A stretch of 64,000 nucleotides of DNA from Shimia haliotis (GCF_900114415.1 NZ_FOSZ01000001.1:62001-126000), one strand, 5' to 3'; shown: positions 45,810 to 54,893, counted from the first letter of the stretch. Made by a program: numbers and translations. Notes: generated by a model not told the origin, from the sequence alone.

Positions 45810-46748
45810 TCAGCGGTTGGCGTCAAAAAACGCGCCGATCTTGGTCAGAACCAGGCCGCGCAACTCGTCGCCTTCCATCAGCACCTCATGCTGACCGCCT
45901 TGCACCATCTCAAGCGTGCCGATGTCCCAGCGGCCCATGCGGTCGTGGATGGCGACTTGCGTCACGATTTGCTCATCGGTGCCCAAGAAAGTCAGGCAGG
46001 GTAGGTCGGGGCTGGGTTGTGCGGCAAGATTTTGGCACTCCACTGTCGCTTCGCTCAGCCAGTGCAGCGCTGGTCCGCCAAGCGACAGGTCTGGATAGGT
46101 TTCAACCTGCTTGCGCATGTAGGCATACATGTCCGCGTCATTGGTCAGGGTGTTGCCGTCAAAGTCCTGCTGCAACACATAGGTGAGTTCGCCGGTTGTG
46201 GGCGCAATCGCGTCGGAAAACCCAAAGATCTTGGCCAGTCGCGTTGTCACCCAAGCCACGGGTTTCATCACTGGGGCTATCTTGATGCCCCACATCGGGC
46301 CGGTGAAGACCACACCGTTAACCGGCAGTCCTTCCATCGCCGCGCGCAGGCCGATGCAGCCACCCATAGAGTGCGCCACCAGAAACCAAGGTTTCGGCAG
46401 GGCCAGCTCTTCAGCTGCGGCAAGAAAGGCCGCGATGTCTTTCTGATAGTCAGGGAAAGCGCCAACATATCCGGCAGCGCGGTTGTCGATCAGGCGATCC
46501 GCCAGACCCTGACCTCGCCAGTCAATGCCGAAGGTGCCGTAGCCCAAAGCGGCAAAGTCATCCGCGGCACGGCCGTATTTTTCAACATATTCGGTACGGC
46601 CGGGGAACAAAAGAACTGTCCCCCGACTGCTTTCACAAGCCCAATGGGCCGCGCGTATCCGCACGTCATCTGATGTGGTCAGCCAATAGGCATCGGCCTT
46701 TGGCCCTTCGGCCACATCGTGGTGAAACGGTGCGGATACCAGCGCCAT
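45810..46748 (-). CDS. alpha/beta hydrolase, lysophospholipase/monoglyceride lipase type
   Basis: The 312-residue S33-like hydrolase has the oxyanion region TVLLFPGRTEYVEKYG, GTFGIDWRGQGLADR, the nucleophile elbow VAHSMGGCIGL, the acid residue in CLTFLGTDEQIV and the His in GGQHEVLMEGD. This is the PldB/MGLL group, acting on lysophospholipids or monoacylglycerols, with no signal peptide. Its ATG shares a base with the stop codon of the SCP2 gene upstream (TAATG), implying co-translation. A lipid-handling pair of hydrolase and sterol-carrier-like protein is likely, and the substrate is inferred from family only. Confidence 0.88.
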   Translation of the reverse strand: MALVSAPFHHDVAEGPKADAYWLTTSDDVRIRAAHWACESSRGTVLLFPGRTEYVEKYGRAADDFAALGYGTFGIDWRGQGLADRLIDNRAAGYVGAFPDYQKDIAAFLAAAEELALPKPWFLVAHSMGGCIGLRAAMEGLPVNGVVFTGPMWGIKIAPVMKPVAWVTTRLAKIFGFSDAIAPTTGELTYVLQQDFDGNTLTNDADMYAYMRKQVETYPDLSLGGPALHWLSEATVECQNLAAQPSPDLPCLTFLGTDEQIVTQVAIHDRMGRWDIGTLEMVQGGQHEVLMEGDELRGLVLTKIGAFFDANR

Positions 46749-47038
46749 TAGCTCAACACGGAGCCCAGCTTCATCGCGGCGCCCATGTCGCCGTCAATTG
46801 CCAGCTTGCCGCCCATGAAGGCTGCGGTCGGGTTCAGTTCACCATCAAGGATCGCCTGAAAGGTTTCCACGTCCGCGGTCATTGTCACATCAGCTTCGTC
46901 GTCGCTTGCGCGCACGCCGTCTGCGTCGATGATGATTGCGCCTTCGCCTTCGATTGCGAATTTTGCGGAGCCGTCAAATGCGTCGCCGCCCAGTTTTTCG
47001 GTCAGGGCTGCAACTGCGGTGTTGATAATGTCGCTCAT
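46748..47038 (-). CDS. SCP2 sterol-binding domain protein
   Basis: The 96-residue single-domain protein has the SCP2 fold signature: FAIEGEGAIIIDADGVRASDDEADVTMTAD and ILDGELNPTAAFMGGKLAIDGDMGAAMKLGSVL. In eukaryotes this domain binds acyl-CoA or sterols in a hydrophobic tunnel; bacterial stand-alone versions are poorly studied. It is the first gene of a two-gene unit with the lipase-like hydrolase and is divergent from the TPR protein across 70 bp. Confidence 0.9.
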   Translation of the reverse strand: MSDIINTAVAALTEKLGGDAFDGSAKFAIEGEGAIIIDADGVRASDDEADVTMTADVETFQAILDGELNPTAAFMGGKLAIDGDMGAAMKLGSVLS

Positions 47039-47108
47039 CAGTTTGATCCTTCAACTTGTTGTGCGCATCTTGGGATTCGCCGATACGCAGGGTATACTCG
47101 TTTACGTT

Positions 47109-47690
47109 ATGGTCAACTTCACATCTCATCTCAAACATGCCGTTGCGGCATTTGTTTTGACACTCTGTCTTTCCCTACCTCAGTCCGGGGCGGCGCAAGA
47201 CTCCGAGACCGTGCCGCAAGACCTTGCAGGCATGATGCAACAACTGCGTGACGCCGAAGCGGACGCAGCGGGCTCAATTGCAGATCGCATCCGGCGGGAG
47301 TGGGATAAATCCGGATCTGCCAGTGCGGATTTTCTGCTGCGGCGGGGCGAAGACGCGCTTGAGAGCGGCGAGTATGAGCAGGCGATTGACCATCTGACCG
47401 CCCTCACAGACCATGCTCCGGATTTCGCCGCCGGTTGGGCGCTTCGGGCTCGGACCTTTTTTGAAATGGATCAATATGGCCGTGCGATTGGCGATCTGGA
47501 ACATGTAATCGCCCTCAATCCTCAGCATTTTGATGCGCTGATGGGGCTCGCGATCATGCTGGACGAGATGCAGCGGCCAGAGGATGCCTATGAGGCCTAC
47601 ATGCAGGTCAAGGCTATACATCCGCATCAGGCGGGCCTAAGTGAAGCGCTAGAAAGACTCGAGCGTGAGGTTTTGGGTCGCGAGATCTGA
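47109..47690 (+). CDS. exported TPR-repeat protein
   Basis: The 193-residue protein starts MVNFTSHLKHAVAAFVLTLC and has an AQ-D cleavage site (SGAAQ), so it is exported. After an acidic helical segment it has about three TPR units (about 80-180), for example ADFLLRRGEDALESGEYEQAIDHLTAL and LRARTFFEMDQYGRAIGDLEHVIALNPQ. TPRs mediate protein contacts in the periplasm. The ATG at 47109 is chosen because it gives the signal peptide; the frame extends upstream into the antisense of SCP2 but without a ribosome site. The helicase gene begins 23 bp downstream. Confidence 0.85.
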   Translation: MVNFTSHLKHAVAAFVLTLCLSLPQSGAAQDSETVPQDLAGMMQQLRDAEADAAGSIADRIRREWDKSGSASADFLLRRGEDALESGEYEQAIDHLTALTDHAPDFAAGWALRARTFFEMDQYGRAIGDLEHVIALNPQHFDALMGLAIMLDEMQRPEDAYEAYMQVKAIHPHQAGLSEALERLEREVLGREI

Positions 47691-47713
47691 CGACCTGAAA
47701 CGGGCTTTCATTC

Positions 47714-50539
47714 ATGGCCGCACATCGGCAAATTACAGCAGTGCTTGGCCCCACGAACACGGGCAAAACGCATTACGCCATCGAGCGTATGCTGGCGTAT
47801 CGCACGGGCGTCATCGGCCTGCCGCTGCGCCTTTTGGCGCGTGAGGTTTATGACCGGATCGTTGCGGTGCGCGGACCGTCGGTTGTGGCGCTGGTCACAG
47901 GCGAAGAGCGCATCGTGCCGCCCCGCACACAATACTGGGTCAGCACGGTAGAGGCGATGCCCGAAGGGCTGGGGCCGGATTTTGTGGCGATTGACGAGAT
48001 CCAGCTGTGTGCCGATCCCGAACGTGGCCATGTGTTCACCGACCGCTTGCTTCGGATGCGGGGCACGCATGAGACCCTGTTTCTGGGCAGCGACACCATG
48101 CGTGGCACCATTGCTGAACTGGTGCCCGAGGCGCAGTTCATGCGCCGCGAGCGTATGTCGACGTTGTCTTATTCCGGTTCGCGCAAGATCAGCCGCATGC
48201 AGCCGCGCTCAGCCATTGTCGGGTTTTCGGTGGACAATGTGTATGCCATTGCCGAACTGATCCGCCGCCAAAAGGGTGGGGCGGCTGTGGTGATGGGCGC
48301 GCTGTCTCCGCGCACGCGCAACGCACAGGTCGAGATGTATCAAAACGGCGACGTGGATTTTCTTGTCGCCACGGACGCGATCGGTATGGGACTCAACCTC
48401 GACATTGACCATGTCGCCTTTTCCTCGACGACGAAATTTGACGGCCGCCGCATGCGCGCTCTTGCGCCCAACGAGTTGGCGCAGATTGCAGGCCGCGCCG
48501 GTCGGGGCATGAGCCACGGCACCTTTGGCGTGACTGGTGAGGCGCCGGAATTGCCCGATGGTATCGCCGAGGCGATCATGGAGCACCGGTTTACGCCGGT
48601 AAGAAAACTCAATTGGCGCAACGCGCATCTGGAATTCGGCTCGGTTGAGGCGTTGATCCGTTCGCTCGAAGAAAGCCCTGATGACGAGTTGCTGGTGAAG
48701 GCGCGCGAGGCCGATGATCTCGGCGCGCTGAAACTGGTGTCGCGTGAAGCCGAAGTCATGGCGCGTGCCAGCGACGGGCCGTCGGTGAAACTCTTGTGGG
48801 ATGTGTGTCGGATTCCGGATTTTCGGGGAATCAGTCACGCGGAACATGCCTCGCTTGTTGAGCAGATTTTCGGCTATTTGCATCAAGGCGGCGCTGTGCC
48901 GGATGATTGGTTGGCCAGACAGGTCAAACGCATTGACCGAACCGACGGCGACATCGACGCTTTGTCCAAGAGATTGGCATTTATCCGCACATGGACATAT
49001 GTCGCACAACGGAAAGGCTGGGTTTCGGACGAAAACCATTGGCGTGACGAGACTCGCGCTGTAGAAGATCGCCTGTCGGATGCGCTACACGAGCGCCTGA
49101 CTCAAAGATTTGTGGACCGGCGCACCTCTGTGTTGTTGCGCCGGCTCAAACAGAAGGAGGCCCTTTTGGCCGATGTGAATGACAAGGGTGAAGTGACCGT
49201 CGAAGGAGAATTCGTCGGTCGCCTCGAAGGGTTCCGTTTTATTGCGGACAAAGAAGCCAGCGGGCAGGAAGCCAAGACGCTGAAGGCCGCGAGCCTGCAA
49301 GCGCTTGCGCCGCAATTCCACTTGCGCGCGGATCGTTTTTATAACGCACCGGACACAGAGATCGATTTCACCGAACAAGGTGGTCTGATGTGGGGCGAAC
49401 ATGCTGTCGGCAAATTGGTGGCCGGCGCTGACCCGCTGAAACCCGGTGTCGAGGTGTTCGTGGATGACGAGGCCGGGGCGGATGTAGCCCAAAAGGTCGA
49501 ACGTCGCCTGCAGCACTTTATGGATCGCAAGATCGCCGCTCTGTTTGAACCGCTGCTAAACCTTGGCAGCGACGAAGAGCTGAACGGTCTGGCGCGGGGC
49601 TTTGCCTTCCGCATGGTTGAAAACCTTGGCATCATTCCCCGTGGCGAGGTGGCCACCGAGGTCAAGGAGCTGGATCAGGACGCCCGCGGCACGCTGCGCA
49701 AGCACGGCATCCGCTTTGGTCAGTTCACAATCTTTATGCCTTTGCTGCTGAAACCTGCGCCGACGCGTCTGCGTCTGGTGCTTTGGTCGCTCGCACAAGG
49801 CTTGCAGGACTTTCCCGAGTCACCGCCCCCGGGCTTGGTGACTGTGCCCGCGGGTCAGGGCGCACCGCGTGGTTATCACGCGATGGCTGGTTATCGTGCA
49901 GCAGGTGAACGGGCGATCCGCATCGATATGCTGGAACGTCTGGCCGATATGCTGCGTGCTGAGGACAGCCGTGGCGGTTTTGAAGCCAAGGCCGACATGC
50001 TGTCGATCACCGGCATGACGCTGGAACAGTTCGCTGACCTGATGCAGGGCCTTGGTTATAAAGCCGAAAAAGGGGAGCGGGCGAAGGTGAAAGCAGAAGT
50101 CGCGGCGAAACCTGAGGCGGAAGCACCTGCGGCAGAGGCCGAGGCAGCACCTGTTGAGAACGCACCTGCTGAGGCTCCGGCAGAAGAGGTTGCCGAGGCA
50201 GCAGTTGAGGCTGCACCGGAAGCAGAGGCCACCGAGGCACCTGCAGAAGCCGCGGAGCCGGAAGTCGAAACTTTCTACACCTTCACCTGGGCGGGCAACC
50301 GTCAGGGCGGCAACCGCAACCAACGCCGCGGTGGCGGTCAGGGCGGGCAGCGCCGCAATGATCGTGACAACGCGCAAGGCGGTCCGCGTGGCAAAGGTGG
50401 CAAACCCAAAGGCAAAGGCGGCCCGCGCCGCGATGGCGGTGCCAAGAAATTCGAGGCCCGTCCGCCGAAAAAGGAAAAGGCCATCGACCCCGACAACCCC
50501 TTCGCCGCAGCGCTGATGGGGCTGAAAAACAAGGAGTGA
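47714..50539 (+). CDS. SUV3-like ATP-dependent RNA helicase with disordered RG-rich tail
   Basis: The 941-residue Ski2-like/SUV3 helicase is related to the mitochondrial RNA-decay helicase. It has Walker A GPTNTGKT (12-19), motif II DEIQ (94-97, the SUV3 variant of DExH), VATDAIGMGLNLDIDHV (motif V) and AQIAGRAGRG (motif VI). Middle and SUV3-type C-terminal domains follow. From about residue 790 the chain is Ala/Glu/Pro-rich. It ends with an RG/KG-rich basic stretch (RRGGGQGGQRRNDRDNAQGG and similar), probably an RNA-binding disordered tail. It is followed by the Hsp15-like gene after 4 bp, so both likely act on structured RNA or ribosomes. Confidence 0.92.
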   Translation: MAAHRQITAVLGPTNTGKTHYAIERMLAYRTGVIGLPLRLLAREVYDRIVAVRGPSVVALVTGEERIVPPRTQYWVSTVEAMPEGLGPDFVAIDEIQLCADPERGHVFTDRLLRMRGTHETLFLGSDTMRGTIAELVPEAQFMRRERMSTLSYSGSRKISRMQPRSAIVGFSVDNVYAIAELIRRQKGGAAVVMGALSPRTRNAQVEMYQNGDVDFLVATDAIGMGLNLDIDHVAFSSTTKFDGRRMRALAPNELAQIAGRAGRGMSHGTFGVTGEAPELPDGIAEAIMEHRFTPVRKLNWRNAHLEFGSVEALIRSLEESPDDELLVKAREADDLGALKLVSREAEVMARASDGPSVKLLWDVCRIPDFRGISHAEHASLVEQIFGYLHQGGAVPDDWLARQVKRIDRTDGDIDALSKRLAFIRTWTYVAQRKGWVSDENHWRDETRAVEDRLSDALHERLTQRFVDRRTSVLLRRLKQKEALLADVNDKGEVTVEGEFVGRLEGFRFIADKEASGQEAKTLKAASLQALAPQFHLRADRFYNAPDTEIDFTEQGGLMWGEHAVGKLVAGADPLKPGVEVFVDDEAGADVAQKVERRLQHFMDRKIAALFEPLLNLGSDEELNGLARGFAFRMVENLGIIPRGEVATEVKELDQDARGTLRKHGIRFGQFTIFMPLLLKPAPTRLRLVLWSLAQGLQDFPESPPPGLVTVPAGQGAPRGYHAMAGYRAAGERAIRIDMLERLADMLRAEDSRGGFEAKADMLSITGMTLEQFADLMQGLGYKAEKGERAKVKAEVAAKPEAEAPAAEAEAAPVENAPAEAPAEEVAEAAVEAAPEAEATEAPAEAAEPEVETFYTFTWAGNRQGGNRNQRRGGGQGGQRRNDRDNAQGGPRGKGGKPKGKGGPRRDGGAKKFEARPPKKEKAIDPDNPFAAALMGLKNKE

Positions 50540-50543
50540 GGGC

Positions 50544-50930
50544 GTGAGCGCCCCCACGACCACGCCGACCAAGATGCGCGTGGACAAATGGCTTTGGCAG
50601 GCGCGGTTCTTCAAGACCCGCAGCCTGTCGGCCAAAGTTGTGACCGGCGGCCACATGCGGGTGAACGGCACAAAAATCTCCAAAGCGAGCCACAGCGTCG
50701 CGGAGGGCGACGTTTTGACTTTTCCGCAGGCCCGTCACATCCGCGTGATCAAGATCGTTGCGATGGGCGAACGGCGCGGTCCGGCGCCTGAGGCGCAAAC
50801 GTTATACGAGGATTTGACCCCGAAAGAGGACCCTGTTCCACGTGGACCGGGTGCAGACGGAAAAGGTCGCCCGACGAAACGGGACCGCCGCAATCTCGAT
50901 CTTATGCGCATGTCGCGACTTGAAGATTGA
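50544..50930 (+). CDS. hslR: S4-domain RNA-binding protein, Hsp15-like
   Basis: The 128-residue protein has an S4 domain at about 12-75 (MRVDKWLWQARFFKTRSLSAKVV, GHMRVNGTKISKASHSV, EGDVLTFPQARHIRVIKI) and a basic tail. HslR/Hsp15 binds 50S subunits carrying stalled nascent chains and helps recycle them after heat stress. The start is a GTG with AAGGAG 8 bases upstream. It lies 4 bp after the helicase stop and 50 bp before fdxA. Confidence 0.9.
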   Translation: MSAPTTTPTKMRVDKWLWQARFFKTRSLSAKVVTGGHMRVNGTKISKASHSVAEGDVLTFPQARHIRVIKIVAMGERRGPAPEAQTLYEDLTPKEDPVPRGPGADGKGRPTKRDRRNLDLMRMSRLED

Positions 50931-50980
50931 CGCGGGCTGTTCTAGTCAGTCACGTGATCCGAATTTTGATGAGCTAACCC

Positions 50981-51319
50981 ATGACATATGTCGTCACCGA
51001 GAACTGTGTTGCCTGCAAATACACCGACTGCGTCGAAGTCTGCCCAGTGGACTGCTTCTATGAAGGTGAAAACTTTCTGGTGATCCACCCCGATGAATGT
51101 ATCGATTGTGGCGTGTGCGAACCGGAATGTCCGGCAGACGCGATCCGCCCCGATACCGAGCCGGACATGGAGAAATGGGTCGAGTTCAACCGCAAGTATT
51201 CCGAGGTCTGGCCCGTTATCATCACCAAGAAAGACCCGCTGCCCGAGGCAGAAGAGCGTGATGGCGAAGAAGGCAAGATGGAGAAATACTTCTCCGAAGC
51301 ACCGGGCGAGGGCGGCTGA
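50981..51319 (+). CDS. fdxA: ferredoxin FdxA (7Fe-8S type)
   Basis: The 112-residue ferredoxin has two cluster motifs: [20 protein letters not shown] for the 3Fe/4Fe site and [18 protein letters not shown] for the 4Fe-4S site. They are followed by the characteristic C-terminal extension ([21 protein letters not shown]). It carries electrons in the cytoplasm; partners are not defined by the neighbours. It has its own short upstream gap of 50 bp after hslR and a hairpin terminator about 80 bp downstream. Confidence 0.95.
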   Translation: MTYVVTENCVACKYTDCVEVCPVDCFYEGENFLVIHPDECIDCGVCEPECPADAIRPDTEPDMEKWVEFNRKYSEVWPVIITKKDPLPEAEERDGEEGKMEKYFSEAPGEGG

Positions 51320-51390
51320 CCAGCCGATTCGCCCGCCATATCGCGGCTTTCCGGCACGAAATTGCTGATAAGCTGTTGAGTAGACGGGAC

Positions 51391-51434
51391 AAAAACACCC
51401 CTTAGGCCGGTAGCGCTTTTAAGGGGGCGGTTTT
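51391..51434. terminator. hairpin between fdxA and carD
   Basis: AAAAACaCCCCTTA pairs with TAAGGGG-GCGGTTTTT around a 15-base loop, with the core pairing at 51398-51404 and 51420-51426. The T-run lies at 51431-51435. Fits a terminator for fdxA transcripts. Confidence 0.6.
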
Positions 51435-51528
51435 TGTGTTACACTGTGTTGATATACCGATAACTGCCTGCAGCCATCCCTGTGCATCATATGCCAAGGG
51501 TGGTTTTTTACGCCAGAGCCACAGCGAA

Positions 51529-51561
51529 CGGGAAGCATCCGTTTCCCGCGCGTGTGTTTTT
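51529..51561 (+). other. hairpin in the carD leader followed by a T-rich run
   Basis: CGGGAA (51529-51534) pairs with TTCCCG (51543-51548) around an 8-base loop, and CGTGTGTTTTTG follows. It lies about 40 bp before the carD start inside a long untranslated leader. It could attenuate carD transcription; only the structure is seen. Confidence 0.35.
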
Positions 51562-51598
51562 GTCTGGTTTCATGGGGGCTCAGCCAAGGAAGATTTGC

Positions 51599-52117
51599 AT
51601 GAGCAAAGCCAAGAAGAACGAATTCAGCCCGAATGACTACGTTGTCTATCCGGCGCATGGTGTTGGTCAGATCATCAACATCGAAGAGCAAGAAGTTGCA
51701 GGCATGCAGCTGGAGCTTTTCGTGATTTCCTTTGAAAAGGATAAGATGACGCTGCGAGTGCCAACCAACAAGGCGACCGAGATCGGCATGCGTGGGTTGA
51801 GCTCGCCTGACGTCGTGAGCCAGGCGCTCAAGACGCTGAAGGGCAAGGCCAAGGTCAAACGTGCGATGTGGTCGCGTCGTGCGCAGGAATACGAACAGAA
51901 AATCAATTCCGGTGATCTGATCGCGATTGCAGAAGTTGTGCGCGACTTGCACCGCACCGACGATCAGCGCGAACAGAGCTACTCCGAGCGTCAGCTTTAT
52001 GAAGCCGCGCTGGAGCGACTGACCCGCGAAGTGGCTGCTGTGGCCGGTGGCGACGAAGTCGCTGCGGCGAAACAGGTCGACGACGTGTTGGTGTCTCGCG
52101 CCGCCGCTGCTGCATAA
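51599..52117 (+). CDS. carD: CarD-family RNA polymerase-binding regulator
   Basis: The 172-residue protein has the N-terminal CarD/Mfd-RID Tudor-like domain (FSPNDYVVYPAHGVGQIINIEEQEVAGMQLELFVI, about 8-65), which binds the RNA polymerase beta subunit. A helical C-terminal domain (about 75-165; MWSRRAQEYEQKINSGDLIAIAEVVRDLH) contacts promoter DNA near -10. In alphaproteobacteria CarD/CdnL stabilises open complexes at rRNA and biosynthetic promoters. The ATG at 51599 is preceded by AAGGAAG; a frame extending to 51482 lacks a ribosome site. A terminator follows within 25 bp. Confidence 0.95.
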   Translation: MSKAKKNEFSPNDYVVYPAHGVGQIINIEEQEVAGMQLELFVISFEKDKMTLRVPTNKATEIGMRGLSSPDVVSQALKTLKGKAKVKRAMWSRRAQEYEQKINSGDLIAIAEVVRDLHRTDDQREQSYSERQLYEAALERLTREVAAVAGGDEVAAAKQVDDVLVSRAAAAA

Positions 52118-52140
52118 GCAACTGGCGATACTGCGTTGAA

Positions 52141-52170
52141 AAGGCCGCTCCTTTCGGGCGGTCTTTTTCT
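52141..52170 (+). terminator. intrinsic terminator of carD
   Basis: AAGGCCGCTC (52141-52150) pairs with GGGCGGTCTT (52156-52165), two G-U pairs, followed by TTTTTC. It begins 24 bp after the carD stop codon. Confidence 0.8.
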
Positions 52171-52232
52171 TTGTGCAGGCTTTTGTTGCCTTGCAGCGTC
52201 GGCTTTTGTTTAGTGGAGGTCGGAGGCGATGG

Positions 52233-53003
52233 ATGGACACACTTAAGGCGAAGGTAACGGATTTATACACGGGCCATGACCGCGGCCCGATCCTGTTCCG
52301 CTATGCGTTGATCGTTTTTGATTTCGTGACCATTCTGTTTTTCATTTTCACGGTGCACATAGACCACGGTCCTTGGTTGAACCTCATCAGTAGGGCGACC
52401 GGAGTGGTGATTTTACTGGATCTTCTGGCGCGACTTTGGGTGTCGGACGAGCGCCGGTTTTTGCTCACGCGACTGTATACGCTCGCCGATATTATTGTGA
52501 TTGCAACCTTGTTTCTGGATCCTCTCCTGACGGGGAGCCTGGCGTTCCTGCGTGTGTTGCGCGGCTTGCGGCTTATTCACTCGTATCATCTGCTGTATGA
52601 TCTGCGTCACGACAGCCGCTGGTTTCGCCAGCACGAAGACGCAGTGATTGCCTGCATCAACCTCTTTGTTTTTGTCGCCATCACCTCATCAACCACGCTG
52701 GTTTACTTCATTGATGAAACCCAGACGACCACACCTTATGTCGATGCGCTGTATTTTACTGTGGCGACACTGACCACGACGGGCTTTGGCGACATCACGT
52801 TGACATCGCCGATGGGCAAGATCTTCTCGGTGTTTGTCATGGTGGTCGGCGTGGCCCTGTTTGTCCGCTTGGCACAGGCGATCTTTATGCCGCAGAAAGT
52901 TGTGGCGGATTGTCATGCATGCGGACTCACGCGCCACGATCCGGACGCGGTGCATTGCAAACATTGCGGTGAAATCATGCGGATCGAAACAAAAGGTGCC
53001 TAG
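52233..53003 (+). CDS. voltage-gated-type K+ channel with C-terminal zinc ribbon
   Basis: The 256-residue membrane protein has six probable TM helices. The S4-like segment FLRVLRGLRLIHSY has Arg at 107, 110 and 113, and the pore signature TLTTTGFGDITL (selectivity filter TGFGD, 183-187) marks a K+ channel. After S6 the usual regulatory domain is replaced by a 35-residue tail with two CxxC pairs (C227/C230 and C242/C245), a probable zinc ribbon. GGAGG lies 6 bases before the ATG at 52233; an earlier in-frame start at 52173 falls in the carD terminator. The stop overlaps the convergent cobS end by 4 bp. Confidence 0.88.
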   Translation: MDTLKAKVTDLYTGHDRGPILFRYALIVFDFVTILFFIFTVHIDHGPWLNLISRATGVVILLDLLARLWVSDERRFLLTRLYTLADIIVIATLFLDPLLTGSLAFLRVLRGLRLIHSYHLLYDLRHDSRWFRQHEDAVIACINLFVFVAITSSTTLVYFIDETQTTTPYVDALYFTVATLTTTGFGDITLTSPMGKIFSVFVMVVGVALFVRLAQAIFMPQKVVADCHACGLTRHDPDAVHCKHCGEIMRIETKGA

Positions 53004-53764
53004 ACGCTCAACGCGATCGCAGCGATCAGCATCACGATCTCACTGACCTGTTGTGTGGCCCCCAGTATGTCACCGGTCTGCCCGCCAATTTTGACCCGCG
53101 CTGTGGCGGCGCACAATCCGGCACAAACAAAGCCCAAAGCCGCCAGCGGCAGCGCGACCCAGTTGACCATCAGAAAAGCTATTGCTGTTGCAATCATCAG
53201 TCCCGCCAGCGCGGTTCTTCGCGGCACCGTGCCCTGAGCGCGGGACAACCCGTCGGCGCGGGCATGGGGCAGGGCGGTCATGACCAAAGGCATAGCCGCG
53301 CGCGACAGCATTGCCACAGCGATCAACGGCCAGAATGCGCCCGAGGTTTCAAGGATCGCAGCAACGGCCAGCCAACGTAGTGCCAAAGACAGGCAAAGCG
53401 CGATCACGCCATAGGCACCAATGCGGCTGTCTTTCATGATTTCCAACCGGCGGGCCTTGTCCCAACCGCCCCACAGGCCGTCGGCGGTGTCTGCCAGCCC
53501 GTCCTCGTGCATTGCGCCGCTCATGATCACCATCGCCGCCACAAACACCACTGCGGCCATTGCCGGCGGGATGCCGATCCACAAAAGCCCATAGGTCGGC
53601 AGGGCGGCCAAACCTCCGAGCGCGGCACCTGCCACCGAATAGGCCCAGGCCGCGCGGGCGCTGCGGTTGAATTGTGCCTTCACCGGCAGACGCGTCAGCA
53701 GCGCCAGCGCTGTGGCCGGATCGTTGGGATGGATCAAAAGGGTGTCGGAACCGGACGCGCCCAT
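53000..53764 (-). CDS. cobS: adenosylcobinamide-GDP ribazoletransferase (cobalamin synthase)
   Basis: CobS (CobV in aerobic-pathway naming) joins adenosylcobinamide-GDP with alpha-ribazole at the membrane to make adenosylcobalamin. The 254-residue polytopic protein has the hallmark MHEDGLADTADGLWGGWDKARRLEIMKDSRIGAYG, with acidic Mg-binding residues, and about six TM helices. The ATG at 53764 follows AAGAGAC; a longer frame to 53827 runs into the divergent cobT leader. cobT lies 77 bp away in the opposite direction, and together they make the last steps of lower-ligand attachment. No cobalamin riboswitch is visible in the short gap. Confidence 0.93.
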   Translation of the reverse strand: MGASGSDTLLIHPNDPATALALLTRLPVKAQFNRSARAAWAYSVAGAALGGLAALPTYGLLWIGIPPAMAAVVFVAAMVIMSGAMHEDGLADTADGLWGGWDKARRLEIMKDSRIGAYGVIALCLSLALRWLAVAAILETSGAFWPLIAVAMLSRAAMPLVMTALPHARADGLSRAQGTVPRRTALAGLMIATAIAFLMVNWVALPLAALGFVCAGLCAATARVKIGGQTGDILGATQQVSEIVMLIAAIALSV

Positions 53765-53841
53765 GTCTCTTTCCTGTCTTGTGGAGGGCTGGCATTCAGG
53801 TAAACAGCCCATAAGCCAGAAATACAACAGGAGCTTGATGG

Positions 53842-54852
53842 ATGTCCGTAGATTTTAAAACTTTGACAGAGTTTCATGCGCTGTTGGAAGCCGCTCCTGC
53901 GATGGATCAAAAGGCGCAGGGCGAGGCCGAAGATCGCAACGGTCAACTGACCAAGCCTCCCGGCGCCTTGGGGCGTCTGGAAGATCTGGCAATCTGGTAC
54001 GCCGGATGGCGTGGCAACGGGCGACCGACCATTGAGGCGCCTCAGGTCATTGTTTTTGCTGGCAACCACGGCGTGACGGCACAGGGTGTGTCGGCCTTTC
54101 CGGCGGAAGTAACCGAGCAGATGGTGCTGAACTTTCAGCATGGCGGCGCTGCGATCAATCAATTGGCCAAGGCGGCAGGTGCGACGCTGGATGTGGTGGC
54201 GCTGGATCTTGCCACACCAACCGCGGACTTCACCCAAGAAGCGGCCATGAGCGAAGACGAAGTGGTCGCGGCGCTGGCGACAGGCTGGAACGCCGTGAGC
54301 GCGCAAAGCGACCTTTTGGTTGTGGGCGAAATGGGCATCGGCAACACCACAAGTGCGGCGGCGATTGCCAACACGCTTTATGGCGGTGACGCCGCCGATT
54401 GGGTTGGGCGCGGCACCGGCGTGGACGACGCGGGTCTTGTGAACAAGGCGCGGGTCGTAGCCGAAGGTGTGGCCCTGCACGGTGCGCCAAAGGGTCTTGA
54501 GGCGCTGCGCACTTTGGGCGGGCGCGAATTGGCCGCGATGGCAGGCGCCATTGCCCGTGCCCGCGGCCTGCGCATTCCGGTGATCATGGATGGTTTCATC
54601 TGCACTGCCGCAGCGGCCACGCTGGACAGCGAAGTGGCCGGCGCATTGGACCATGTGGTGTCAGGTCACGTCAGCGCCGAGGCGGCCCATGGTGCGGTTC
54701 TCTCACAACTGGGCAAAGAGCCGATGCTGAGCCTTGGCATGCGGTTGGGCGAAGGCTCGGGCGCAGCCGTGGCGATCAACATCCTGAAATCGGCTGTGGC
54801 GTGTCATTCCGGCATGGCAACTTTTGCAGAAGCAGGCGTGTCTGACGGCTGA
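53842..54852 (+). CDS. cobT: nicotinate-nucleotide-dimethylbenzimidazole phosphoribosyltransferase
   Basis: CobT (CobU in aerobic-pathway naming) makes alpha-ribazole phosphate from 5,6-dimethylbenzimidazole and nicotinate mononucleotide. The 336-residue protein has [64 protein letters not shown] and the catalytic Glu region [16 protein letters not shown] near the end. Divergent from cobS, which uses its product. AGGAG precedes the ATG. Confidence 0.96.
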   Translation: MSVDFKTLTEFHALLEAAPAMDQKAQGEAEDRNGQLTKPPGALGRLEDLAIWYAGWRGNGRPTIEAPQVIVFAGNHGVTAQGVSAFPAEVTEQMVLNFQHGGAAINQLAKAAGATLDVVALDLATPTADFTQEAAMSEDEVVAALATGWNAVSAQSDLLVVGEMGIGNTTSAAAIANTLYGGDAADWVGRGTGVDDAGLVNKARVVAEGVALHGAPKGLEALRTLGGRELAAMAGAIARARGLRIPVIMDGFICTAAAATLDSEVAGALDHVVSGHVSAEAAHGAVLSQLGKEPMLSLGMRLGEGSGAAVAINILKSAVACHSGMATFAEAGVSDG

Positions 54853-54893
54853 TTGCCATTTTAAGATGTGACTTTTTGCAAAGGCAGGCCAAG

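Noticed and set aside
53765-53841. Cobalamin riboswitch between cobS and cobT
   Set aside because: The gap is 77 bp, shorter than the B12 riboswitch core, and no B12-box-like sequence is seen.
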